A DNA stretch of 37,519 nt, from positions 1 to 37,519 of the IMG/VR virus record IMGVR_UViG_3300048839_000973. The stretch is one strand, 5' to 3'. The position numbers were made by a program, and so were the translations under genes. Under the pieces are notes generated by a model. The model did not search any database. It was not told the origin of the DNA and saw only the letters and a list, made by a program, of their open reading frames with translations. Positions 29,812-36,290 of this stretch are shown here, piece by piece; position 1 is the stretch's first letter, and each line of letters opens with the position of its first letter. Origin of the DNA: a virus.

Positions 29812-30291
29812 TTACTTCCTCAATTTCATCAGCAGGAGCCCTATCAGCCAGAGGAGCCACAATCCTGACAGGGTGAGAACACCGGCGATCAGCCAGTTTC
29901 GCTCTTTCCTGTAAGCGCTGTTTTCTATTTCATACTCCTTGACCAGGTTGGCCAGGTATTTCACCTGGGCGCCATTCTGATCTACCCGAACGGTATCGAT
30001 GCGTTCCTGAAAAATGATGTCGCCCGGCGTGTCCTGGTAGATCGTCTTTCGGATGATCACCGTATCCGGCCGGCACGGAGGACACATTGTTGTATCAACA
30101 TACTCCACGGTGTGCCAGGGCTCAATAATCGTCATCGTGTCGATGCGGTGTGCCAGCGCCCATTCATAGATCGTATCGGGCAGGCACGGTTCCGACTCCA
30201 TCTTTTTAGTCGTTCCGCAGGCGGAAAAAAGGCTGATGATCAGCAGGCCGATACTAATGGCCAATAGCCAATCCAGTGTCTTCGTATTCAT
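29812..30291 (-). CDS. Candidate unimolecular spanin (lipoprotein with C-terminal TM)
   Basis: 159 aa from the ATG at 30291. N-terminal lipoprotein signal MNTKTLDWLLAISIGLLIIS followed by LFSAC (lipobox, Cys25), a periplasmic region (residues 26-128, with repeated acidic/Thr motifs such as DTVIIRKTIYQDTPG, DTVRVDQNG and VKYLANLVKEYEIENSAYRK), and a C-terminal transmembrane helix NWLIAGVLTLSGLWLLWLIG (~133-153) with basic end MKLRK. A lipid anchor to the outer membrane at one end and an inner-membrane helix at the other is the definition of a u-spanin. Spanins fuse the membranes at lysis. No family hit could be run. A longer frame starts upstream but the signal peptide fixes this start. Confidence 0.68.
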   Translation of the reverse strand: MNTKTLDWLLAISIGLLIISLFSACGTTKKMESEPCLPDTIYEWALAHRIDTMTIIEPWHTVEYVDTTMCPPCRPDTVIIRKTIYQDTPGDIIFQERIDTVRVDQNGAQVKYLANLVKEYEIENSAYRKERNWLIAGVLTLSGLWLLWLIGLLLMKLRK

Positions 30292-30502
30292 GGTTTTGAT
30301 TTTCTTCAAGCTCTCGCACCTCCTTCTTGGCGTTTCGCGCCAGGTATCGGTAAAACGTGCGGAGCGAGATGTGATAAACTGGTTTGATGTACTTTCGGTA
30401 GATGTAGACATTCGGTAAATCAGGCTCCTTATGTTCCAGGTAGATGCGTTGCACTTCCAGCGCCCGCCTGGCACAGCTTTCTATTACCTTCTTTTCGCTC
30501 AT
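30254..30502 (-). CDS. Small helical/HTH-like protein, unknown
   Basis: 82 aa. The central part VYIYRKYIKPVYHISLRTFY followed by RYLARNAKKEVRELEE is typical of small conserved proteins of Bacteroidota phages with a possible DNA-binding helix. It overlaps the spanin gene by 38 bases and the next upstream gene by 4. Function unknown. Confidence 0.55.
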   Translation of the reverse strand: MSEKKVIESCARRALEVQRIYLEHKEPDLPNVYIYRKYIKPVYHISLRTFYRYLARNAKKEVRELEENQNHEYEDTGLAIGH

Positions 30503-30864
30503 GGTGTTGTTGCTATTTTGGGTGGATCGAAACGAAGCGGCTCGTCATCCCGAATACGCGGCAACCGGCTGCGAATGTAATGCAGGTTGGCCTGCCAGTG
30601 ATCGGGGGCGTCCATCAGGTCGTATATCATAAAGGTCATATTGAGCGCCAAGGCTTCCGCCTCGTCCAGCTTGATGGAGTTGGCCGCTGAGATCCGGGCC
30701 GTCTTCGGGTAGATCTTCTTCTCCCAAAGTTTGGCAAGGATCATGATCAGCAGCATAGTGTGGTAATTCAACGGCGGGGGAACGCTGATGATATTGCCCA
30801 CCCAGTGGTTCAATGCGCTCAGATCGTTTGCGCTCAATTTCAGTGTGCACTTTTTAGGAGCCAT
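30499..30864 (-). CDS. Small conserved-looking protein, unknown
   Basis: 121 aa from the ATG at 30864 (MAPKKCTLKLSANDLSALNH); an upstream extension is Lys/Arg-rich and lies inside the GemA-like gene. It is helical and hydrophobic in the middle (YHTMLLIMILAKLWEKKIYP, EALALNMTFMIYDLMDAPDH). Sits between the GemA-like gene and the HTH-like gene, so part of the early region. Function unknown. Confidence 0.55.
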   Translation of the reverse strand: MAPKKCTLKLSANDLSALNHWVGNIISVPPPLNYHTMLLIMILAKLWEKKIYPKTARISAANSIKLDEAEALALNMTFMIYDLMDAPDHWQANLHYIRSRLPRIRDDEPLRFDPPKIATTP

Positions 30865-30868
30865 GTCG

Positions 30869-31291
30869 CTAGTTGTTTGCCGCCTGGTAGTTTTCTTCCT
30901 GGATGCGATCTTCACGCTTCTTGATCATGGCGCGCAGCTTCCTGGAAAGAGCCTTCAATTCCTCCTCGTTAAGCTCATAGAGCATCTTGCCGGCGATGCG
31001 TGGATTGAGTAGGAACCTGTTCACCGTGCTCCAATCTCCATTGTCGGCGTAGATGCCTAGCCGGTTGAGAAGAGTAAGGACCACACTCCGCGCTCTCCGA
31101 ATGTTATCCGGCGTCTTCGTCCGGCTGCTCTGCATGGCGTTGAGGCGACGAATCAGTTCGTCGGCTTGTCTGGGGCTTAGCTCTTTGGAGCTTTCCACGC
31201 CATACGCGGCAAGCATATCGGCCTTGTAATCCATCAATTTCGCGCCCGCTAAGGCGGCGTGAAAGCGTTTTATGCGGTCCTTATCAAGCAT
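30869..31291 (-). CDS. gemA: GemA/Mor-region regulatory protein (Mu gp16-like, DUF1018)
   Basis: 140 aa. The N-terminal half matches the GemA pattern: KRFHAALAGAKLMDYKADML, AAYGVESSKELSPRQADELI, RRLNAM, and the C-terminal half is a second helical domain (PRIAGKMLYELNEEELKALS, then a charged helix). GemA of Mu influences host gene expression and gyrase-related supercoiling and lies in the same place, after Gam. The SSKELSPRQADELI motif is the clearest part. Family by eye. Confidence 0.65.
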   Translation of the reverse strand: MLDKDRIKRFHAALAGAKLMDYKADMLAAYGVESSKELSPRQADELIRRLNAMQSSRTKTPDNIRRARSVVLTLLNRLGIYADNGDWSTVNRFLLNPRIAGKMLYELNEEELKALSRKLRAMIKKREDRIQEENYQAANN

Positions 31292-31344
31292 TTTAGTCAG
31301 TTTATTGTGCAGTAAAGTGCATTTAGTGAAGGGTTATTGTCCTT

Positions 31345-31794
31345 TTACCGGGGTAGCTTAAACTCGTTTTCGTATCTTTTCTGTGACAGCCAGCGCTCCG
31401 GGAAGACCCGGTCGTGCGTCTTGTGCGCCATGTAAAAGTTATATTCTTTCACCTTCTGCATGGCCATTGCCCTGGTTGCGTCGTCCAGTTGTTCCCAGTG
31501 TTTTCGGGCGCGGATCTTGTTCCCCACTTTGTAATCGTATAGATCCCAGAAAGCCTCAAAGCTCAGATCCGTTTGCAATTCTGTTACTTTTACCGTTGGG
31601 CTCTTGATGGCTTTCAGGTCGATGGAGGTTTTCGGCAGGAAAGCCCATAGCCAGGTTCGTTGTTCGTCGGTCATCTTCAGGTTAAAATCCCTTAGCTCTA
31701 CGTGCACCAGTTCGTCCTGGTCGCTGTACTTCAACAGCATGGAGATCGTATGCCGGGGCGTCTTGATTTGTAGCAGATAGTTCGTGGTCGTCAT
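31345..31794 (-). CDS. Replication-associated-type protein, unknown
   Basis: 149 aa from the ATG at 31794 (MTTTNYLLQIKTPRHTISML). Residues ~85-149 (LSFEAFWDLYDYKVGNKIRA, RKHWEQLDDATRAMAMQKVK and FPERWLSQKRYENEF) resemble the C-terminal 'FWxLYPxKxxK...WLNxxRWE' tail of phage replication/helicase-loader proteins. The N-terminal half (residues 1-80) is a separate small domain with no match. It lies between the Gam-like and GemA-like genes. A role in replication is suggested, not shown. Confidence 0.5.
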   Translation of the reverse strand: MTTTNYLLQIKTPRHTISMLLKYSDQDELVHVELRDFNLKMTDEQRTWLWAFLPKTSIDLKAIKSPTVKVTELQTDLSFEAFWDLYDYKVGNKIRARKHWEQLDDATRAMAMQKVKEYNFYMAHKTHDRVFPERWLSQKRYENEFKLPR

Positions 31795-31823
31795 GGTTGC
31801 AAAGTTCTCGGCGCGCCGGGGGG

Positions 31824-32303
31824 CTACAGTTTCACAAAGAAGTCGTCCGGTTGATCTACCTTCACGCCCAGGGCCTTGAGCACCTCGGCGTCGGCTTTCT
31901 TGAGGGCGGTTTTGTCGATCTCCTCTTTCACCTTCACATACTCGCGCTTCCACTCCTCGTCGCCCATGATCGTTTCCAGTACTTTGTCCCATGTCCGTTT
32001 CCCGATGGTGATCAGCTTGGCCGTTGCCTTCCGGTAACCGATCTTAAGACCGGCAAAGTCAGTGCTGCGAGCATTGCCCAGCATTTCCTCCTGGTTGGCC
32101 TGCACGTACGCTTCGAGCGTATCTTTGCTGTCGTTCTGCGCGGCTATGAGGTTAGCCAGGTCGCTTTCGAACTTGGCGGCCAGGGCTGCCTGCTTCTGCT
32201 TGATGTGGTTGTTGATGCGCTCAATGTGCATGGTCACTTCCCGGTAGGTGTTCGCCGCGTGGATGGCGTCGTCTCTGGTGATTGCTTTGGTTTCGGTACT
32301 CAC
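31824..32303 (-). CDS. gam: Host-nuclease inhibitor protein Gam (Mu Gam-like)
   Basis: 159 aa from a GTG codon at 32303. Long N-terminal helices (AANTYREVTMHIERINNHIK, AALAAKFESDLANLIAAQND) and the segment STDFAGLKIGYRKATAKLI, then WDKVLETIMGDEEWKREYVK, are typical of the Mu Gam family. Gam binds double-stranded DNA ends and protects the incoming phage DNA from RecBCD-type exonuclease. It lies directly after MuB with a 16-base gap, exactly as in Mu. Confidence 0.8.
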   Translation of the reverse strand: MSTETKAITRDDAIHAANTYREVTMHIERINNHIKQKQAALAAKFESDLANLIAAQNDSKDTLEAYVQANQEEMLGNARSTDFAGLKIGYRKATAKLITIGKRTWDKVLETIMGDEEWKREYVKVKEEIDKTALKKADAEVLKALGVKVDQPDDFFVKL

Positions 32304-32319
32304 TATATTTATGGTTTGG

Positions 32320-33231
32320 TTAATGAATCGTGCCGATCAACTCCCGCTGCACGATGCGCTTGAGCCGGCGCATGTCGTCGATCATCGGGAGGAACTTCCC
32401 GCCTACCATCACCTCTTTGGGCCCGCACTCCTTCCAGATGGCGTCTTGCTTCTCCTTTTCCGTGATGCCGTTGGCCTCGCAGATCTTCCGCATATCTGAT
32501 TTGCTTGCGCCATACAGTCGAATGAACTGGCGCCCGAGGCGGCTGTCTATCTCGTCGTATCCCTTCTTGTTGTAGCGCACTCCGCGCTTGATCTCCTCGC
32601 TCAGGTTCTCCGTTCCCAGGATGACCACGCCCAGGCGGTCCTCCGTTTCATTGTACAGCGGGATGAGGCTACGCAGGGCGGAGCCGTGCAGCTTGTCGGC
32701 CTCGTCGATGATCAGCAGGGGCCGGTATTCGTAGCGCACCAGGAAGAACTCTACGATCTCCGCCAGCAGGGTGTCGGCGCTCACGTAGCCGCGGGGCTGC
32801 TCAATGCCGAGCGTGCGGCACAGTTCGGTAAGGAACTGCTTTACGCTCCACTCCCGGCAGTGGATGTAGTACACCTGCTCGCGCTTGTACTTGCTGAAGA
32901 AAAGGAGGCTGCCGGCCGTCTTTCCGCTGCCGGCTTTGTGGCTTACGCACATCATCATGCTGTGCTTTTTGGCGTCGAGAAAGGTGGTTTCCAATACGCG
33001 GGTATTGAAGATGTTCTCTACCAGCACCCAGCCGTCGTCTTCCCGGTGGCCGAGACTGGCGGCGATCTTGCGCCACATATTGTCGGCGATCTGATCCCAC
33101 TTCTCGTTCATCACATGGGAGATCGTGGCGGTGCTTACGCCCGCTTTGGTCGCGGTGGCCCGCTGGCCTCCGAGGTGGTCAATGCTGTCGGCTACCAGGG
33201 CCTGGATCTTTCTTTTTTGTTCGGTTCTCAT
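32320..33231 (-). CDS. MuB-like ATPase, transposition target selector
   Basis: 303 aa. N-terminal HTH-type region (residues 1-60: HLGGQRATATKAGVSTATIS, NMWRKIAASLG), Walker A SHKAGSGKT near 100-108, Walker B RPLLIIDEADKL near 175-186, and DSRLGRQFIRLYGASKSDMR near 240. These are the domain order and motifs of MuB/IstB-like AAA+ proteins. It binds target DNA, stimulates the transposase and gives target immunity. It follows the transposase stop at 33248 by 16 bases. Confidence 0.88.
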   Translation of the reverse strand: MRTEQKRKIQALVADSIDHLGGQRATATKAGVSTATISHVMNEKWDQIADNMWRKIAASLGHREDDGWVLVENIFNTRVLETTFLDAKKHSMMMCVSHKAGSGKTAGSLLFFSKYKREQVYYIHCREWSVKQFLTELCRTLGIEQPRGYVSADTLLAEIVEFFLVRYEYRPLLIIDEADKLHGSALRSLIPLYNETEDRLGVVILGTENLSEEIKRGVRYNKKGYDEIDSRLGRQFIRLYGASKSDMRKICEANGITEKEKQDAIWKECGPKEVMVGGKFLPMIDDMRRLKRIVQRELIGTIH

Positions 33232-33247
33232 CGTTATTATAATTTTG

Positions 33248-35353
33248 TCAATAGTTGCGAATCACTTGTAAGTCGATATCCTCGTCGTCATCTTCGATAC
33301 GGGGCCGGCGGCCGGCCGGCTTTTCTATGCGGCGCTCTTCGCCCCGGTCTACCCACACGGCCGCCCGGTCTTCCAGCCACCTGGTCTGAGCATCGTCGGT
33401 TGTAGTCTTGTCAATGTGAGCCGCCATGAGCAGATCTACTTCATCGCCTGTTCCGGCTATCACTGCTTCCAGTTCCTCTTTGCGGCGCTCCCGGATCTGT
33501 CGGCGGGCGGCTTTCATTTTGGACATCCGCTCAAAGTCGGCGTCCGGCCCGTAGTATTGCACGGCCTGCTCCTCGATGGCCTCGCCCAGGAAGAGCGAGT
33601 TTACATCGTCGCCCGGCGCGAACAGGTACACTTTTGACAGGTCGTCCAGGTCGTAGTAGACATTTACCTTCTTGTAGTTGGCAATGATCTCGTAATCCTC
33701 AATGCGATATACATAGTCGGCTTTGTGGATGCGCATCCTGATCAGACCGTTGTTTCGGATCGTCTCGCTGCGCATGGTTCCGAATAGTTCGATGCGGCAG
33801 CAATCGTCGATCGGGTGTACGTTCGGCGTCTCGCTCATCATATACAGTTCCTTCGGGCTTTCCTTTACGGTCGAGTTCTTCCGGCTGTATTCGCATAGCG
33901 GCGTGGTGCGGTAGTTGTTCACCACGGCGGCGGCGGCGCGCCAGGCCATGTCAAAGTCGAAACCTTCACGCCTGGCGGCCTTCTTTGCGCTCGCCAAATA
34001 CTCCGGGCTGCGGTGCGCGGCTTCGCGGCTGCTCTGTACGCCCTGACCGTAGAACCATTTGAAATCCTGCATAAATACATCTTGCAGGGTAGAGAAGCAT
34101 CTCTCCAGGTGGCTCTTACTAGTTGCCGTACTCGTTACGGTTACCTTCACTCCTTCGCGCTCCATGCGCCTGGTAAGCAGCGTCCATTCGTCGGTATTGT
34201 GGCCTGGGAACCGGTCGTGTACCAGTTCGTAAGGCAGGTGCCCCGTGTAGACCACCGCCATGTTGAGGGCGTGAATGTAGGCGTAGCGATCCTCCTTCGT
34301 GTCAAAATGGAAGCCGATCAGGTCGCCGCTGTGCACGTCTCGCACGGCTACGATTATCATGCTCCGTTCCTTCCCATCGGAGGAACTGTGGGGGATGAAG
34401 TTGATTCGGGTGCCGTCCATCTGCCAGCAGTCGCCGGCGTAGAGGGCGCCGGCGATGGGGAGGTAATCCCGGTAGTCGGCGCCCTTGCGTCCGCTGCGAT
34501 GGCGGGCCGCGCCCGTCAGCCACTTGCTGCGTGGCCGGCTGAAGTAATGCGTTATCCAACTCTCGCTCGGCGACTCTTTGCGGGCTATCTGGCACATCTT
34601 TAAGATGCGTCTTGCTATGTGCGCATTACTGTAGTTCTCGGGGCGGCTGCGCAGGTACATCATCCAGCCTATCACCTGCTCGTCGCTATAGGGTTGCCGA
34701 TTGTTGTTGTTCTTCCGCGGCAGCTTGATTACCTTCGTCACCTTCTTTCCTTTCACCACTCTCATGATCTTCTCCTTCAGCCGGCGGTAGTTCTTCGGAA
34801 GGTATACCCAGCCGCGCCGCTTGATCACGCTCGATAGGTTGCGGTAGTAGTCGTTGCTGCTGGTTGGCTCCATCGCGGAGATCTCCCGCGCCGCGAACTG
34901 TATGACCGCACAGGCCCGCGCCAGGTGCTCGGCCTGCAAATCGGTGCAGCCGGCGTAGGCTTTTAGCCAGGGGCTCAGGTCTTTCAAGTATTCCAGCAGA
35001 TCGCTTTCCATGCTGCTCTGTACGTTGCTCTTCATGGCCTTCTCGTAGCGGGCCAATAACTCCTCCTTCGGCGGCAACTGCCGCTTCCGGTTGTCGGGCA
35101 GCCGGTCGTAGTCGTAGTAGAACACGTTCCGCTTGCGGGCGTAGCGCCAGCTTGCGCCGGTGTCCGGCAATACTGCTTGCTTGCGCCGGCGTTCACCTGT
35201 CACGGTGTTCAGGTAGTTATAGCGGTGCTTTGTTCTCAGCTTGTACTCGGTAAGTCCTTTGATTGATTCCACAAGGAATCCTTCACTGATCCAAACGACC
35301 ACTCGTTTGTCACGTTCCCGGCGCGTCCATATGTCTTTTTTCTGAAATTGCAT
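33248..35353 (-). CDS. MuA-like DDE transposase
   Basis: 701 aa from the ATG at 35353 (MQFQKKDIWTRRERDKRVVV). Longer readings cross a stem-loop and lack sense. N-terminal winged-helix/end-binding domains (to ~300), then the RNase H-like core with the DDE triad: Asp313 in WQMDGTRINF, Asp380 in VHDRFPGHN, Glu417 in SHLERCFSTL. The Asp-Asp spacing of 67 residues equals that of Mu transposase; the last acid is closer than in Mu. The C-terminal beta-barrel and tail (with ...EDDDEDIDLQVIRNY) would contact MuB. It carries out integration and replicative transposition using the phage ends. First large gene of the early operon. Confidence 0.92.
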   Translation of the reverse strand: MQFQKKDIWTRRERDKRVVVWISEGFLVESIKGLTEYKLRTKHRYNYLNTVTGERRRKQAVLPDTGASWRYARKRNVFYYDYDRLPDNRKRQLPPKEELLARYEKAMKSNVQSSMESDLLEYLKDLSPWLKAYAGCTDLQAEHLARACAVIQFAAREISAMEPTSSNDYYRNLSSVIKRRGWVYLPKNYRRLKEKIMRVVKGKKVTKVIKLPRKNNNNRQPYSDEQVIGWMMYLRSRPENYSNAHIARRILKMCQIARKESPSESWITHYFSRPRSKWLTGAARHRSGRKGADYRDYLPIAGALYAGDCWQMDGTRINFIPHSSSDGKERSMIIVAVRDVHSGDLIGFHFDTKEDRYAYIHALNMAVVYTGHLPYELVHDRFPGHNTDEWTLLTRRMEREGVKVTVTSTATSKSHLERCFSTLQDVFMQDFKWFYGQGVQSSREAAHRSPEYLASAKKAARREGFDFDMAWRAAAAVVNNYRTTPLCEYSRKNSTVKESPKELYMMSETPNVHPIDDCCRIELFGTMRSETIRNNGLIRMRIHKADYVYRIEDYEIIANYKKVNVYYDLDDLSKVYLFAPGDDVNSLFLGEAIEEQAVQYYGPDADFERMSKMKAARRQIRERRKEELEAVIAGTGDEVDLLMAAHIDKTTTDDAQTRWLEDRAAVWVDRGEERRIEKPAGRRPRIEDDDEDIDLQVIRNY

Positions 35354-35462
35354 ATGACGGGATACGTTTATCGTTGTGTAATGGAGGGGGTGAGGGAATA
35401 GATATGGTACATCTTGTTTATCCTGGATTATTTTGTTAGTAGTTGTTACCTTAGTGGAAAAG

Positions 35463-35484
35463 AAGGCCGGCCGAAACCGGCCTT
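35463..35484 (-). terminator. Perfect 8-bp GC-rich stem-loop upstream of the transposase
   Basis: AAGGCCGG / CCGGCCTT around a six-base loop, followed on the minus strand by CTTTTCCACTAA. The same tail CCTTTTGTCCCACTAA follows the stem-loop at 35839-35863. It lies 109 nt upstream of the MuA ATG. A TAGATTTG box (35508-35501) sits 16 bases upstream, so it could be a 5'-terminal hairpin of the transposase transcript or an attenuator. On the plus strand it lies 26 nt before the ATG at 35511. Confidence 0.6.
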
Positions 35485-35500
35485 CATCACGATCAAAAAA

Positions 35501-35508
35501 CAAATCTA
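35501..35508 (-). promoter_or_regulatory. Candidate Bacteroidota -7 box (TAGATTTG)
   Basis: Matches TAnnTTTG, the -7 consensus of Bacteroidota primary promoters. I see no TTTG at the expected -33 distance, so it is weak. It would start transcription just before the stem-loop 35463-35484 and feed the transposase operon. Confidence 0.3.
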
Positions 35509-35510
35509 TT

Positions 35511-35741
35511 ATGAAAGAATCTCTCCCTGAGTTGTTGCTAGACGGGTTGCAACCCATCTTCCATCAAGTAGTTTCAAATGCCGCCAGGTCTCGCGCCATT
35601 GAAGAAATACTCATTCATCACGACCTTTCGGCGATGCCCCCCGATCAACGTGCTGAGTTGATTCGGGAGAAGACGGATCATTACTATGAGTATTATCAAA
35701 CTTTGCTGAACGAACAGGTTCAATCAAGGTTCGGCAAATAA
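35511..35741 (+). CDS. Small plus-strand ORF, unknown
   Basis: 76 aa from ATG 35511 (MKESLPELLLDGLQPIFHQV, then SRAIEEILIHHDLSAMPPDQ and RAELIREKTDHYYEYYQTLL). A well-formed helical protein, in the opposite direction to its neighbours and overlapping the minus-strand ORF at 35611-35814 by 131 bases. One of the two may be spurious. The amino-acid composition here looks more like a natural protein along its entire length. Confidence 0.5.
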   Translation: MKESLPELLLDGLQPIFHQVVSNAARSRAIEEILIHHDLSAMPPDQRAELIREKTDHYYEYYQTLLNEQVQSRFGK

Positions 35742-35814
35742 GATCTCTAATTTCCTGTGCAGTCAGATCCGGATCTTTATCCATATCGATCTTTATCGTG
35801 ATGTTGATAGTCAT
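35611..35814 (-). CDS. Small minus-strand ORF, unknown
   Basis: 67 aa (MTINITIKIDMDKDPDLTAQ, EIRDLICRTLIEPVRSAKFD, then a polar tail). The first ~35 residues look like a small beta-alpha domain. The tail lies opposite the plus-strand ORF and is low-complexity. It is preceded by the stem-loop 35839-35863 at 24 nt. It may be a short regulator read from the early operon. Confidence 0.4.
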   Translation of the reverse strand: MTINITIKIDMDKDPDLTAQEIRDLICRTLIEPVRSAKFDNTHSNDPSSPESTQHVDRGASPKGRDE

Positions 35815-35838
35815 GATGGTAATTTAGTGGGACAAAAG

Positions 35839-35863
35839 GCCGGAAGTCATAGCGACCTCCGGC
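35839..35863 (-). promoter_or_regulatory. Leader stem-loop after the HTH gene, 24 nt before a start
   Basis: GCCGGA pairs with TCCGGC, with GTC/GAC extending past one mismatch; on the minus strand the stem is followed by CTTTTGTCCCACTAA. It lies 25 bases after the stop of the small HTH gene (35889). It may be a terminator/attenuator inside the early operon. Confidence 0.5.
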
Positions 35864-35888
35864 AGTTATCCCATATCTATTATGCAAG

Positions 35889-36176
35889 TTAGCCAACGTC
35901 TGCGGCCAGGGCGCCTTCCATCTGCCGGCGATACGCCGGCGCAATATCCGCTACCGAACGGCTGAAGCGCATATGCTTCAACCGGTAATCCTTTAGCACC
36001 TCTACCGCTATATTCAATATGTCAATGTTGTTCCGCTTGCCCTTGAGCACCAGGTACACGTACTGCCTCGTATACCCGCCCTCCTTCAACTCCTTGGTGC
36101 GCTCTACGATCTCCACCATGTATCCCCGGCGTTCTCTCAGCGCGTTAAAAACTTCGTTGCGGGCTTGCTCTATCAT
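35889..36176 (-). CDS. Small HTH regulator at the head of the early operon
   Basis: 95 aa. An HTH-like segment GGYTRQYVYLVLKGKRNNID (residues ~33-52) resembles Cro/Ner-type recognition helices (‘…YVSxVLxGKR’). It is the first gene leftward of the repressor/operator region and upstream of the transposase, the place of ner in Mu, whose product dampens early transcription. Start ATG at 36176 lies about 40 nt after a strong -35/-10 promoter. Probable early transcription regulator. Confidence 0.6.
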   Translation of the reverse strand: MIEQARNEVFNALRERRGYMVEIVERTKELKEGGYTRQYVYLVLKGKRNNIDILNIAVEVLKDYRLKHMRFSRSVADIAPAYRRQMEGALAADVG

Positions 36177-36222
36177 CTTTTATTTGTAGCTTTGTTTTCC
36201 TTGTGTTGTCAATATGTTTACA

Positions 36223-36251
36223 ATTATAGCCCTTTAAAAGGTCATTTGCAA
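36223..36251 (-). promoter_or_regulatory. Early promoter (TTGCAA-17-TATAAT)
   Basis: On the minus strand TTGCAA (36251-36246) is separated by exactly 17 bases from TATAAT (36228-36223). Start near 36216, giving a ~40-nt leader before the HTH gene at 36176. It overlaps the operator repeats at 36229-36262, so the repressor could block it. The form is sigma-70-like rather than the usual Bacteroidota form. Confidence 0.6.
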
Positions 36252-36262
36252 TTTTAAAGGGC
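36229..36262. promoter_or_regulatory. Operator: 11-bp inverted repeat between the two regulators
   Basis: GCCCTTTAAAA (36229-36239) and TTTTAAAGGGC (36252-36262) form a perfect inverted repeat with a 12-base spacer that contains the -35 hexamer. Each arm is itself close to a palindrome (CCTTTAAAAGG). This is the best candidate for the binding site of the repressor encoded at 36291 and controls both directions. Confidence 0.65.
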
Positions 36263-36290
36263 AAAATTAACAGTTTCTTAACTATTAGCT

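Noticed and set aside
31809-31818. 10-base palindrome CGGCGCGCCG 14 nt before the ATG at 31794
   Set aside because: Its spacing fits the other leader hairpins, but there is no loop and the stem is too short to be stable. It may be chance in GC-rich sequence.
35388-35412. Possible 14-aa leader peptide upstream of the transposase
   Set aside because: A short ATG frame (MYHIYSLTPSITQR) ends before the transposase ATG, but there is no run of a single regulatory codon or paired hairpins.
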